In this document: positions 37,406-47,297 of the stretch, one piece after another
How positions within the stretch are numbered: position 1 is the first letter of the stretch
How the letters are laid out: every line of letters starts with the position of its first letter
Assembly: GCA_025869435.1 (NCBI GenBank)
Contig: JAOZVS010000009.1
Span: 1 to 64,000 of the forward strand
Reading direction: 5' to 3'
DNA from: Zavarzinia sp.
Lineage (GTDB): Bacteria > Pseudomonadota > Alphaproteobacteria > Zavarziniales > Zavarziniaceae
Length of the DNA stretch: 64,000 bases
The notes under the pieces: generated by a model
What the model was told of the DNA's origin: nothing
Databases searched by the model: none
What the model saw: only the letters and a program-made list of their open reading frames with translations
Position numbers and translations under genes: made by a program

Positions 37406-38704
37406 ATGATCCCCCGCTACTCCCGCGCAAAGATGGCCGATCTCTGGACCCCGGAGGCGCGTTTCCGCATCTGGTTCGAGATCGAAGCCCATGCCGCCGA
37501 CGCCATGGTCGGCCTCGGCATCGTGCCGGCCGACGCGGCCAAGGCGATCTGGGAGCGCGGCGCCTTCAATGTCGAGCGTATCGACGAGATCGAACGCGAG
37601 GTGAAACACGATGTCATCGCCTTCCTGACCTCGGTTTCCGAGCATGTCGGGCCGGAAGCCCGCTTCATGCATCAGGGCATGACCTCGTCGGACGTGCTCG
37701 ATACCTGTCTGGCGGTCCAGCTCGCCCGCGCCGCCGATATCCTGATCGAGGATGTCGATGCCCTGCTCGCCGTGATCAAGCGCCGCGCCTTCGAGCATAA
37801 ATATACCGTCTGCATCGGCCGCAGCCACGGCATCCATGCCGAGCCGACCACCTTCGGCCTGAAGATGGCGCAGGCCTATGCCGAATTCGCCCGTGGCCGC
37901 GAGCGCCTCGTCACCGCGCGCAAGGAAATCGCCACCTGCGCCATTTCGGGCGCGGTCGGCACTTTCGCCAATGTCGATCCCAGCGTCGAGGAATATGTCG
38001 CCGCGAAGATGGGCCTCGAGATCGAGCCGGTCTCGACCCAGGTCATCCCGCGCGACCGCCATGCCGCCTTCTTCGCCGCCCTCGCCGTCGTCGCCTCGTC
38101 GATCGAGCGACTGGCGACCGAGGTCCGCCACCTGCAGCGCACCGAAGTGCTGGAGGCCGAGGAAGCCTTCACCAAGGGTCAGAAGGGCTCGTCGGCCATG
38201 CCGCACAAGCGCAACCCCGTGCTGTCGGAAAACCTGACCGGCCTCGCCCGTCTCGTCCGCTCGGCCGCGACGCCGGCCTTCGAGAATGTCGCCCTGTGGC
38301 ACGAGCGGGATATCTCCCATTCCTCGGTCGAGCGCGGCATCGGCCCGGACGCCACCGTGCATCTCGATTTCGCGCTGGCGCGCCTCGCCTCGATGATGGA
38401 CGGGCTGGTGATCTATCCCGAGAACATGCAGCGCAACCTCGACCGCCTGGGCGGCGTGGTGCATTCCCAGCGCGTGCTGCTGGCCCTGACCCAGAAGGGC
38501 GTCTCGCGCGAGGACAGCTATCGGATCGTGCAGGAAAACGCGATGCGGGTATGGCGCGGCGAAGGCGCCTTCCTCGACTTCCTGAAGGCCGATCCCAAGG
38601 TGACCTCCGCCCTCTCGGATGCGGAACTCGAGGGTCTGTTCAACCTCGACTATCACACCAAGCATGTCGACACGATCTTCCGCCGCGTCTTCGGCGCGGC
38701 GTGA
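37406..38704 (+). CDS. purB: Adenylosuccinate lyase
   Basis: This 432-residue fumarase-superfamily enzyme acts twice in purine synthesis, on SAICAR and on adenylosuccinate. The catalytic signature is KGSSAMPHKRNPVLSENLTG, and the second histidine motif is IGRSHGIHAEPTTFG. The ATG at 37406 gives MIPRYSRAKMADLWTPEARF, the family start; the track start (37367) adds 13 non-conserved residues. Its stop is 9 bases from the convergent end of the first RTX gene. Confidence 0.95.
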   Translation: MIPRYSRAKMADLWTPEARFRIWFEIEAHAADAMVGLGIVPADAAKAIWERGAFNVERIDEIEREVKHDVIAFLTSVSEHVGPEARFMHQGMTSSDVLDTCLAVQLARAADILIEDVDALLAVIKRRAFEHKYTVCIGRSHGIHAEPTTFGLKMAQAYAEFARGRERLVTARKEIATCAISGAVGTFANVDPSVEEYVAAKMGLEIEPVSTQVIPRDRHAAFFAALAVVASSIERLATEVRHLQRTEVLEAEEAFTKGQKGSSAMPHKRNPVLSENLTGLARLVRSAATPAFENVALWHERDISHSSVERGIGPDATVHLDFALARLASMMDGLVIYPENMQRNLDRLGGVVHSQRVLLALTQKGVSREDSYRIVQENAMRVWRGEGAFLDFLKADPKVTSALSDAELEGLFNLDYHTKHVDTIFRRVFGAA

Positions 38705-38713
38705 CCGCACCGA

Positions 38714-41530
38714 TCACGCGAAGAGGAAATCGTCGGCCGCCAGCTTGCTCAGCTGGTAGCGGTCGAGCGTGATCGTGTTGCCCGCGCTCCAGGTGATGAC
38801 CACCTGCGAATTCACCTGGACCGCGTGGGCCATCACATCGGCGAAATCATCGAACAGGCCATCCTCGAACCTGATCGTGTCTTCCGTCGCGAAATCCGTG
38901 ATCCGGTCCCGGCCGAAGCCCGAGCCGAAGACGAAAACATCGGCCCCGCCGCGGCCGCTCAGCGTGTCGTTGCCGCGCATCCCGTTGATCGTTTCGCTAT
39001 AGCCCCGGCTGCTGGCGGTGATCACATTGTCGAGGCTGTTGCCGATCAGCGGACCGAAACTCGACACCGCGACCAGATTCTCGACGCCGGAGGTCAGGGT
39101 ATAGCCGACGCCCGAGACGACGCGGACCGTGTCGATACCGCCGCCGTCCGCCTCGCTCACCGTGTCGTTGCCGTCGAACACGATATAGGTGTCATTGCCA
39201 AGGCCGCCGCGCAGGATGTCCCGGTCGCCGAATTGGGAGATGCCGCCGCTCAGCACGTCGTCGCCGTCGCCGCCCAGCAGCTTGTCGTCGCCATTGCCGC
39301 CGGTCAGCGTGTCGTTGCCGCCGAGGCCGATCAGGGTGTTGTCGCCGGTATTGCCGGTCATGACATTGTCGAATTCGTTGCCGGTGCCGGAAATCGCCCC
39401 CGTGCCCCGCAGCACCAGATTTTCGAGTCCCGCCCCCAGGGTGGTGTTCAGCGTCGTCTCGATCGTGTCGATGCCCGAGCCGCCGGCCTCGTCGACCACA
39501 TCGCCGGTGTGGTCGACGACATAGGTATCGTCGCCCGCGCCGCCGCGCAGCGTGTCGGCGCCGCGCCCGCCGTTCAGCTCATCGTTGCCGGCGCCGCCAA
39601 TGATGACATTGGCCAGCTTGTTGCCGGTCGCGTGGAAATCGCCCGTGCCCCTGAAGGTCAGGTTCTCGATATCGGCCGCCAGGGCATAAGTCGCCAGCAC
39701 CGTCTCCACGCTGTCGACGCCCTGGTTCCGACTTTCCACCACCTGATCGCCCGCGTTGTCGACGACATAGGTGTCATTGCCGAGGCGCCCCACCATGCGG
39801 TCGGCGCCCAGACCGCCGTCGAAGCGGTTGTCGCCGCCGGTGCCGGATATATCGTCGTCGCCCGCCGTGCCGATGACATTCTCGATCCTGATCAGCGTGT
39901 CGTTGCCGAGGCTGGGGCCGGTCGCCGTCCCGGTCAGAAGGTCGACGACGACGCCACGCAGGCCGCCGGCGAAACTGGCCGTGTCCTGTCCTTCGCCGCC
40001 GTCGAGGATGTCGCCGCCAGACCCGCCGATCAGCAGATCGTCGCCGCCGAAGCCCTGCAGATAATCGTTGCCGCCCGCGCCGTTCAGGACGTCGTTCCCG
40101 GGGCTGCCCACATGATGCTCGCGGGCCGAGGTGCCCAGCCAGTTCTGCGCCGGCCCGGACGGCCGACCGAGGATGATGTTTATGACGTTTCCGCCCGGGA
40201 CAACGACATCGACGGCTATATCGTCGATCCCGTCGCCATTGATGTCGCCCGCCGCCTTGGCGCTCCACCGCCGCGCGTCGAGGTCCGTGGCGACGATCTT
40301 GAAACCGTCGCTGCCGTCGAGACTGTCCAGGCTGGAGACTTCAATCCCGGCGGTGCCCCCGCCGGGCGGCCCGAAGACGACGTAGCGGTCGTTGACGATC
40401 AGATCGCCCCGCCCGTCGCCATTGACATCACCGGCGGCCACCACGGCGCTCACGCTGCCGGTGATGCGAAAGCCATTGCCGCCGTCGACCTGGGTCGGAT
40501 CGATGGCGCCCGGATTGACCGCGCGGCCGTAGATGACATAGACGCCGGCCGTCACCCCCGACCCGCCGCTGATGCTGACGGCGACATCTCCCAGGCCATC
40601 GCCATTGAGGTCGCCGACCGACCAGGATGCCCGGGCACCGTTCAGCTTGAAGCCATTGGTGCCGTCGAGCGCGATGAGGTTCAGCGTGTCCGGCAGGTCG
40701 GGACGACCGAAGACCACATAGGTGCTGGCGCCGGTATCGACCGTGAGGTCGCCGATCCCGTCGCCGTTGAAATCGCCGGCCGACCGGATGGAGATGACCG
40801 GTGCTCCGGCGAACTTGAGACTGATGGCCGTGTCGTGGCCGGTGTTGGGCGGAATGCCCGTGGCGCTGCCGAAGACGACCTTGCGGAAGGTGGCACCACT
40901 GTCGGAGAAGCGGTAATCGACGTTGATCCCGTGACCTTCGACCGCGACATCGTCGAAGCCGTCGCCATTGATGTCGCCCACCGCCGACAGCCACAATTCG
41001 TCGACCTCGACCGAACTGCCGTCATAACCGAGCGCGTTATTCTCGAAACGGTCGCCCGCGACGGCCCGCGTTGCCCCGCCATACTGGACTTCCGTGGCGT
41101 CGAAGCCCCGCACATATTTCACCGAGTCGAAGTCGTCGGGATCGCCGTACCACCATTCGGTCTTGTAGCGCAGGGTATTGGCGAAATCGGCGAGACCGTC
41201 GCCGTTGACGTCGCCGATACCGACGGTCCAGTTCTCGAAGGCTTCGGCGTCCGGGGGCAGTCCGGCCTTGCCGTCATCGAACCGGAAGATCCGGTAATCG
41301 CCATGGGCCGCCGCGAAGGGACCCCATTGGCCCAGCACGATCCGGCCGCCACGGATCAGGCCGTCATAACCGGCCGAGCCGATCAGCAGATCGCCGAGAC
41401 CATCGCCATTGACGTCGCCGAGCGCGGCCACGGCATTGCCGAGCGGCGCATCCCCCGCCCGGGCGACGAGGCGAAAGCCATCGTCGCCATCGAGGCCGGC
41501 AAGGTCGAGGATCGACGGGAAGGCTGACAT
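38714..41530 (-). CDS. FG-GAP/RTX calcium-binding repeat protein (paralogue A)
   Basis: The 938-residue product has two halves. Residues 1 to about 450 hold FG-GAP-like repeats with calcium loops of the form GDVNGDGLGDLLIGSAG, as in integrin-alpha propellers. From about 455 to 900 come RTX nonapeptides such as GAGGNDYLQGFGGDDLLIGG and GGAGDDTYVVDHTGD. It has no signal peptide, and the C terminus (TLDRYQLSKLAADDFLFA) looks like a type I secretion signal. It is the least similar of the three tandem copies. No ABC/MFP secretion genes are nearby. Adhesin or matrix protein is the likely role. Confidence 0.9.
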   Translation of the reverse strand: MSAFPSILDLAGLDGDDGFRLVARAGDAPLGNAVAALGDVNGDGLGDLLIGSAGYDGLIRGGRIVLGQWGPFAAAHGDYRIFRFDDGKAGLPPDAEAFENWTVGIGDVNGDGLADFANTLRYKTEWWYGDPDDFDSVKYVRGFDATEVQYGGATRAVAGDRFENNALGYDGSSVEVDELWLSAVGDINGDGFDDVAVEGHGINVDYRFSDSGATFRKVVFGSATGIPPNTGHDTAISLKFAGAPVISIRSAGDFNGDGIGDLTVDTGASTYVVFGRPDLPDTLNLIALDGTNGFKLNGARASWSVGDLNGDGLGDVAVSISGGSGVTAGVYVIYGRAVNPGAIDPTQVDGGNGFRITGSVSAVVAAGDVNGDGRGDLIVNDRYVVFGPPGGGTAGIEVSSLDSLDGSDGFKIVATDLDARRWSAKAAGDINGDGIDDIAVDVVVPGGNVINIILGRPSGPAQNWLGTSAREHHVGSPGNDVLNGAGGNDYLQGFGGDDLLIGGSGGDILDGGEGQDTASFAGGLRGVVVDLLTGTATGPSLGNDTLIRIENVIGTAGDDDISGTGGDNRFDGGLGADRMVGRLGNDTYVVDNAGDQVVESRNQGVDSVETVLATYALAADIENLTFRGTGDFHATGNKLANVIIGGAGNDELNGGRGADTLRGGAGDDTYVVDHTGDVVDEAGGSGIDTIETTLNTTLGAGLENLVLRGTGAISGTGNEFDNVMTGNTGDNTLIGLGGNDTLTGGNGDDKLLGGDGDDVLSGGISQFGDRDILRGGLGNDTYIVFDGNDTVSEADGGGIDTVRVVSGVGYTLTSGVENLVAVSSFGPLIGNSLDNVITASSRGYSETINGMRGNDTLSGRGGADVFVFGSGFGRDRITDFATEDTIRFEDGLFDDFADVMAHAVQVNSQVVITWSAGNTITLDRYQLSKLAADDFLFA

Positions 41531-41569
41531 CTGTTCCCCCGGGGCGATGGTGGCGACAAGGGAAGCAGA

Positions 41570-44314
41570 CTACGCGAACAGGAAATCGGCGGCGTTCAAT
41601 TTCTCGAGCAGATAATCGTCGATCGTGATCGTGTTGCCGGTGCTCCAGGCGATCACGATATCGGCCCCGACCTGCGTGGCATGATCCAGCACTTCGGCAA
41701 AATCGGTGAACAATCCGTCCACGAAGCCGATCACGTCACTGGACGCGAAATCCGTGATCCGGTCCTGACCAAAGCCGACACCGAATTGGAAGATATCCGC
41801 GCCGCCGGCCCCGGTCAGCGTGTCGTTGCCGCGCAGGCCGGTCAGGATATTGGCGCCATTGCCGCCAATCAGAATGTTGTTCGCGCTGCTGCCGGTGCCG
41901 TTCACCGCCTGCGAGGTAACGATGGCCAGATTCTCGAAGCCCGAGCCCAGGACGAAGGACACGCTGGACTGCACCGTATCCAGGCCACCGCCATTGGCTT
42001 CCGAGAGAAGGTCGCCCGCGGAATCGACGACATAGGTATCGTCACCCAGCCCGCCGCGTAAGGTATCGTCCCCCGTGCCGCCGTCCAGCCGGTCGTTGTT
42101 GTCGCCGCCCAGCAGCTTGTCGTTGCCGGCCTTGCCCAGCAGCGTGTCGTCGCCACCAAGACCGCTCAGCGTATTGTCGGCGCCATTGCCGGTCAGCGCG
42201 TTGGCAAGGGCGTTGCCGGTCCCCGACAGGGCGGCCGTGCCGCGCAGCAGCAGTCCGTCGACATTGTCGCCCAATGTATAGTTCAGCGTCGTCTCGACCG
42301 TGTCGAAACCGCCGTCGGCCCCCTCCTCGACGCTATCGCCCGGATGATCGACGACATAGCGATCGTCGCCCGCGCCGCCGCGCAGCGTGTCGCTGCCGCG
42401 CCCGCCGTTCAGTTCGTCGTTGCCGGCGCCGCCGATGATGACATTGGCCAGCGTATTGCCGGTCGCCGTGAAATCGCCCGTGCCCGTGTAGGTCAGGTTT
42501 TCGAGATCGGCCGCCAGCGCATAGGCCGCCAGCGTGGTCTCGATCGTGTCGATGCCCTGATCGCGGCTTTCCACCACCACGTCGCCCACATGGTCGACGA
42601 CATAGGTATCGTCGCCGAGGCGCCCCACCATGCGGTCGGCGCCAAGATTGCCATCGATGCGGTTGGCGCCATCGGTGCCGGCGATATCGTCGTCGCCCGT
42701 GCTGCCGACGACATTCGCGATGCTGATCAGCGTATCATTGCCAAGACCCCGGCCCGACGCGGTGCCGGCCACCAGATCGACCACCACGCCATGGGAGCCT
42801 GTCGCGAAGCTGGCCGTGTCGATCCCCTCACCACCCGACAGGATGTCGCCGCCCGACCCGCCGATCAGCAGATCGTCCCCGTCCAGCCCGCGCAGAAGAT
42901 CGTTGCCGCCGGCGCCGTTCAGGACATCGCTTTCCAGGCTGCCGGTATGGTGCTCTGCCGCCGCAGTCCCCACCCAGTTCACGGCCGACGCGGCATGACC
43001 CAGGATGATGTGGACGGCATTCTCGCCCCCCCGGCCGACGGCAATGTCGTCGATCCCGTCGCCGTTGACGTCACCCGCCGGAACAATGTCCCCGCCGTAG
43101 ATATCGACGCCGGCCGCCACGATCTGGAAGCCGTTGTCACCATCGACGTTGCTGACGTCAAGACCCGCGCCGCCGACGTCGGCTGGCGCGAAGATCACAT
43201 AGTCCATCGCCGCATAGACGATGCCGACGAGCAGGTCGTCACGCCCGTCGCCGTTGATGTCACCGACCGCGCCCACCTCGCCATCGACACCGAGCAGAAG
43301 GAAGCCATCTTCGCCGTCCACCGTCGCGGCATCGAAACTGGCGGGCGCGTCGGCTCGGCCATAGACGACATAGAAGGGATCGCCAGGGACGTGCCCCGAC
43401 AAGGCGACGACGATGTCATCCATCCCGTCGCCGTTGACGTCGCCGACCGACCGGGCGCTGCCAGCCCCCGGCAACCAGAGACCGTTCGTGCCGTCGAGGG
43501 TGCTGATATCGAAGGCTTGGGTCGCGAGATCGGACCGGCCGAAAATCACGGCGATGCCAGAATTATCGCCGCTGCTGGCCGAAATCACCAGATCGGCGAT
43601 CCCGTCGCCGTTGAAGTCGCCAGCGGCATCGACCACGCTGGCCGTCCCCCCCGTGAAATCGAGCCCGGGCGCCCCCGGAGAATTGGCATTGTCCGGAATG
43701 CCCGTGGGGCTGCCGAAGACGACACGGCTTATGTTGCCCGGCGACCCGCGGGAATAGGCGGTAACCCAGACATCGTCAAAGCCGTCCCCGTTGACGTCGC
43801 CCACGCCCTCCAGATACAGCTTGTCGGAGCCGCCCGATCCGGAATCCCCGAAATGCGCGCCGGTCGTTGCCCGGTCGTCGCCGCCGTAGCGGATGTCGGC
43901 ATAATCGTAGTACCGCCACTCTTCCCAGGAATCCCCATACTCATAATAGTGCGTGATGGTGTTTTGGAAGTAGACGTGATTGTCGAAATCCGCGAAGCCA
44001 TCGCCGTTGATGTCGCCGATTCCGGTCGGGTAGACGGCCCAGATCGAGGCATCACCCGGCACCCAGGACGCCGCGTCGTCGAAGCGGAAGGAACGGCCAA
44101 CGGTCTGCGCGGGATCGAAGGGACCCCATTGCCCCAGCCAGACCGTCGTCTCGCCCGACGCCGCGATGGCGAGATCAGCGACACCGTCGCCGTTGACGTC
44201 CCCCAGAGCACCGACGAATTCGCCGAACCTGTCCCGATCAGCGCCCCCGTCGAGACGGAGCACCAGATCTCCGTCGAGTTCGGCCAGATCGATTGTCGCG
44301 GTAAAGGACGTCAT
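41570..44314 (-). CDS. FG-GAP/RTX calcium-binding repeat protein (paralogue B)
   Basis: The 914-residue product starts MTSFTATIDLAELDGD, then FG-GAP repeats (GDINGDGFADFDNHVY and others) and RTX repeats, ending in TIDDYLLEKLNAADFLFA. The ATG at 44314 is in the same place as in paralogue C; the track start (44353) is less likely. A run of about 300 bases is nearly identical to paralogue C. The short upstream region also resembles that of C, so the promoter was copied with the gene. Expected to be exported by a type I system and folded by calcium outside the cell. Confidence 0.9.
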   Translation of the reverse strand: MTSFTATIDLAELDGDLVLRLDGGADRDRFGEFVGALGDVNGDGVADLAIAASGETTVWLGQWGPFDPAQTVGRSFRFDDAASWVPGDASIWAVYPTGIGDINGDGFADFDNHVYFQNTITHYYEYGDSWEEWRYYDYADIRYGGDDRATTGAHFGDSGSGGSDKLYLEGVGDVNGDGFDDVWVTAYSRGSPGNISRVVFGSPTGIPDNANSPGAPGLDFTGGTASVVDAAGDFNGDGIADLVISASSGDNSGIAVIFGRSDLATQAFDISTLDGTNGLWLPGAGSARSVGDVNGDGMDDIVVALSGHVPGDPFYVVYGRADAPASFDAATVDGEDGFLLLGVDGEVGAVGDINGDGRDDLLVGIVYAAMDYVIFAPADVGGAGLDVSNVDGDNGFQIVAAGVDIYGGDIVPAGDVNGDGIDDIAVGRGGENAVHIILGHAASAVNWVGTAAAEHHTGSLESDVLNGAGGNDLLRGLDGDDLLIGGSGGDILSGGEGIDTASFATGSHGVVVDLVAGTASGRGLGNDTLISIANVVGSTGDDDIAGTDGANRIDGNLGADRMVGRLGDDTYVVDHVGDVVVESRDQGIDTIETTLAAYALAADLENLTYTGTGDFTATGNTLANVIIGGAGNDELNGGRGSDTLRGGAGDDRYVVDHPGDSVEEGADGGFDTVETTLNYTLGDNVDGLLLRGTAALSGTGNALANALTGNGADNTLSGLGGDDTLLGKAGNDKLLGGDNNDRLDGGTGDDTLRGGLGDDTYVVDSAGDLLSEANGGGLDTVQSSVSFVLGSGFENLAIVTSQAVNGTGSSANNILIGGNGANILTGLRGNDTLTGAGGADIFQFGVGFGQDRITDFASSDVIGFVDGLFTDFAEVLDHATQVGADIVIAWSTGNTITIDDYLLEKLNAADFLFA
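42626..42923. repeat. Near-identical block shared by RTX genes B and C (copy in B)
   Basis: This 298-base stretch matches 45521-45818 with only a few base changes and no length change that I can see. Similarity elsewhere between the two genes is lower, so recent gene conversion or recombination is likely. Confidence 0.7.
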
Positions 44315-44464
44315 TTTGCCTACCCCCGAAGAGAGAAAGGTAACGCGACCCAAGGATTACGCAAAAGCCGTGTCAGCACTGCGATGAATATTAAAGGTTG
44401 CGTTCCGGCGACATGGCGCCCTTGCTCCCTTTGAGAATACGGTTACTACCTGTCGCCGCGCGCG

Positions 44465-47182
44465 TCATGCGAACAGGAAATCGCCCGCGTTCAACTTCGT
44501 CAGCAGGTACTCGTCGATCGTGATCGTGTTGCCGGCGCTCCAGGCGATCACGATATCGGCCCCGACCTGCGTGGCATGAGCCAGCACGTCGGCGAAATCG
44601 GTGAACAGCCCGTCCTCGAAGCTGATCATGTCACTGGACGCGAAATCCGTGATCCGGTCCTGGCCGAAGCCGGTGCCGAACACGAATATATCCGCGCCGC
44701 CGGCCCCGGTCAGCGTGTCGCTGCCGCGGAGGCCCGCGAGGACATTGGCGCCATTGCCGCCGATCAGCACATTAGCGGCACTGTTGCCGGTGCCGTCCAC
44801 CGCCTGCGACGTAAGGATGGTCAGATTCTCGAAGCCCGAGCCCAGGGTGAAGGAGATGGTGGTGCGCACCGTATCGAGGCCACCCCCATTGGCTTCGGAA
44901 AGCTGATCGCCCTGGGTATCGACGACATAGGTATCGTCGCCCAGCCCGCCGCGCAGGACGTCGTCGCCGCTGCCGCCGTTGAGCATGTCGTTACCGTCGT
45001 CGCCCAGCAGCCTGTCGGCCCCGGCCTTGCCCGTCAGCGTGTCGTCGCCACCAAGGCCGCTCAGGACATTGTCCGCGCCGTTGCCAGTCAGGGCGTTGGC
45101 GATGTCGTTGCCGGTCCCCGACGAGGCGGCCGTGCCGCGCAGCACGAGCGCCTCGACATGATCGGTCAGCGTGTAGCTCCACTCCGTGTGGACGGTGTCG
45201 AAGCCGCTGTCCGCGCTCTCCTCGACGATATCGCCGCCCTGATCGACGATATAGAGATCGTCGCCCGCGCCGCCGCGCATTGTATCCCCGCCGAGACTGC
45301 CGTTCAGCACGTCGTTGCCGGCGGCGCCGATAATGACATTGGCCAGCGTATTGCCGGTCCCCCGGAAATCGCCACTGCCGACAAAGGTCAGATCCTCGAC
45401 ATGCGGCGCCAGGACATAGTCCGCCAGGCTGGTCTCGACCGCGTCGTGACCCTGGTTGCGGCCTTCGACCACCTGGTCGCCGACATTGTCGACGACATAG
45501 AAGTCATCGCCGCCACCGCCCACCATGCGGTCGGCGCCAAGATTGCCATCGATGCGGTTGGCGCCGTTGGTGCCGGCGATATCGTCGTCGCCCGTGCTGC
45601 CGACGACATTCTCGATGCTGATCAGCGTATCATTGCCAAGGCCCCGGCCCGATGCGGTGCCGGCCACCAGATCGACCACCACGCCATGGGAGCCTGTCGC
45701 GAAGCTGGCCGTGTCGATCCCCTCACCCCCCGACAGGATGTCGCCGCCCGATCCGCCGATCAGCAGGTCGTCCCCGTCCAGCCCGCGCAGAAGATCGTTG
45801 CCGCCGGCGCCGTTCAGGATGTCGGCCTCTAGGCTACCGGTGATGTGTTCCCGCGCAGAGGTCCCCACCCGGTTCACAGCGGAACCGGCATGACCCAGGA
45901 TGAGGTCAACGGCGTTCCCGCCGCCAATGGCTATGTCGTCGATGCCGTCGCCGTTGACGTCACCCGCCGGGACAATGTTCCACCCGGCGATATCGGCACC
46001 GTCGGAGACGATCTGGAAGCCGTTGTCACCATCGACGCTACCGGCGTCGAGACCTTCGGCACCGACGTCGGCCGGCATGAAGATCACATAGTCCTTGGCC
46101 GGATAGACGATGCCGACGAGCAGGTCGTCACGGCCGTCGCCGTTGATGTCGCCGACCGCGCCGACCGCGCCATCGACACCCAGCAGCCGGAAGCCGTTCA
46201 CGCCATCCACCGTCGCGGCATCGAAACTGGCGGGTGCATCGGCCCGGCCATAGACGACATAGAAGGGATCGCCGGAGGCGCGCCCCGACAAGCCGACCGC
46301 GATATCGTCCATACCGTCGCCATTGACATCGCCGACCGATGTCGCGCTGCCCGCCCCCGGTAGCCAGAAGCCGTTCGTACCGTCGAGCGTACTGATATCG
46401 AAGGCCTGGGTCGCGAGATCGGAGCGGCCGAACACGACCGCGAGGCCGGCGTTGCCGCCGCTGCTGGCCGAAACCAACAGATCGGCCATGCCGTCGCCAT
46501 TGACGTCACCGAGCGCGCCGGCCACCGACGCCGTTCCCCCGGTGAAGCTGAGCCCGGGTGCGGCCGGCGAATTGGCATTGGCCGGAATGCCCGTCGGGCT
46601 GCCGAAAACGACGTGGCTGAAACTGCCGGGCGACTCGGCGGACAGGTCATTGACCCAGACATCGTCGAAACCGTCGCCGTTGACGTCGCCGACAGCGTCG
46701 AGATACGGCCCGTTCATGTTGTAGCTCTGGATCAGCGCCCCACTGACGGCCCCGTCACTGCCGCCAAAACGGATGTCGGCGGCATTGAATTCTTCCTCTT
46801 CCCACCACGAATCCAGCTCATAATAGTAATAGGTGAGAGTATAGAAGGCCGTATGGCTGTCGAAATCCCCGAAACCGTCGCCGTTTATATCGCCGAGCCC
46901 GACCGGATAGATTGACCAAACGTAGCCATTACTGGGAAGCCAATCAGTATTACTGGAAGGGAAGCCATCGTCCACCACTTGGACTGGCTGTAGAGGCCCC
47001 CACTGCCCCAGACTGACCGTCGTCCCTGACCCTTTCGCAATGACGATGTCATTGAGGCCGTCGCCGTTAATGTCCCCCACGGCCATATCATAGAAATACC
47101 AACGAACGCCGCCAGACTCGAGCCGGGCCACCTGATCGCCATCGACATCGGCCAGATCGACTGTCGCGGGAAAAGACGTCAT
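44465..47182 (-). CDS. FG-GAP/RTX calcium-binding repeat protein (paralogue C)
   Basis: The 905-residue product starts MTSFPATVDLADVDGDQVAR, then FG-GAP repeats with Ca-loop patterns (GDVNGDGMADLLVSAS), then RTX repeats (GLGGDDTLTGKAGADRLLGD), ending TIDEYLLTKLNAGDFLFA. It is the closest relative of paralogue B. A ribosome site GGAGG lies before the ATG. The first repeat unit contains a tyrosine-rich insertion (TLTYYYYELDSWWEEEEF) that is shifted in B and missing in A. Confidence 0.9.
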   Translation of the reverse strand: MTSFPATVDLADVDGDQVARLESGGVRWYFYDMAVGDINGDGLNDIVIAKGSGTTVSLGQWGPLQPVQVVDDGFPSSNTDWLPSNGYVWSIYPVGLGDINGDGFGDFDSHTAFYTLTYYYYELDSWWEEEEFNAADIRFGGSDGAVSGALIQSYNMNGPYLDAVGDVNGDGFDDVWVNDLSAESPGSFSHVVFGSPTGIPANANSPAAPGLSFTGGTASVAGALGDVNGDGMADLLVSASSGGNAGLAVVFGRSDLATQAFDISTLDGTNGFWLPGAGSATSVGDVNGDGMDDIAVGLSGRASGDPFYVVYGRADAPASFDAATVDGVNGFRLLGVDGAVGAVGDINGDGRDDLLVGIVYPAKDYVIFMPADVGAEGLDAGSVDGDNGFQIVSDGADIAGWNIVPAGDVNGDGIDDIAIGGGNAVDLILGHAGSAVNRVGTSAREHITGSLEADILNGAGGNDLLRGLDGDDLLIGGSGGDILSGGEGIDTASFATGSHGVVVDLVAGTASGRGLGNDTLISIENVVGSTGDDDIAGTNGANRIDGNLGADRMVGGGGDDFYVVDNVGDQVVEGRNQGHDAVETSLADYVLAPHVEDLTFVGSGDFRGTGNTLANVIIGAAGNDVLNGSLGGDTMRGGAGDDLYIVDQGGDIVEESADSGFDTVHTEWSYTLTDHVEALVLRGTAASSGTGNDIANALTGNGADNVLSGLGGDDTLTGKAGADRLLGDDGNDMLNGGSGDDVLRGGLGDDTYVVDTQGDQLSEANGGGLDTVRTTISFTLGSGFENLTILTSQAVDGTGNSAANVLIGGNGANVLAGLRGSDTLTGAGGADIFVFGTGFGQDRITDFASSDMISFEDGLFTDFADVLAHATQVGADIVIAWSAGNTITIDEYLLTKLNAGDFLFA
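45521..45818. repeat. Near-identical block shared by RTX genes B and C (copy in C)
   Basis: This is the partner of 42626-42923, at a constant offset of 2895 bases. It covers the junction from the FG-GAP half into the RTX half. Confidence 0.7.
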
Positions 47183-47297
47183 TTGCCGACCTCCAGTGAT
47201 GGAAAGGCAATGCGACTATAGGACTACCCACAGGTCATGTCCAACGACGATAGATGATTAAAAGTTGCGACCCCGCGACATGTCGTCCATGCCCCGC

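Noticed and set aside
39240-39600. Tandem repeats that look like a CRISPR or satellite array
   Set aside because: The repeats are coding RTX nonapeptide units in frame, without equal spacers.
38825-41527. 900-codon plus-strand ORF opposite RTX gene A (and similar ORFs opposite B, C and purL)
   Set aside because: These are shadow frames of strongly biased GC-rich repeat genes. They show no family motifs, and the minus-strand (or purL plus-strand) frames contain clear domains.
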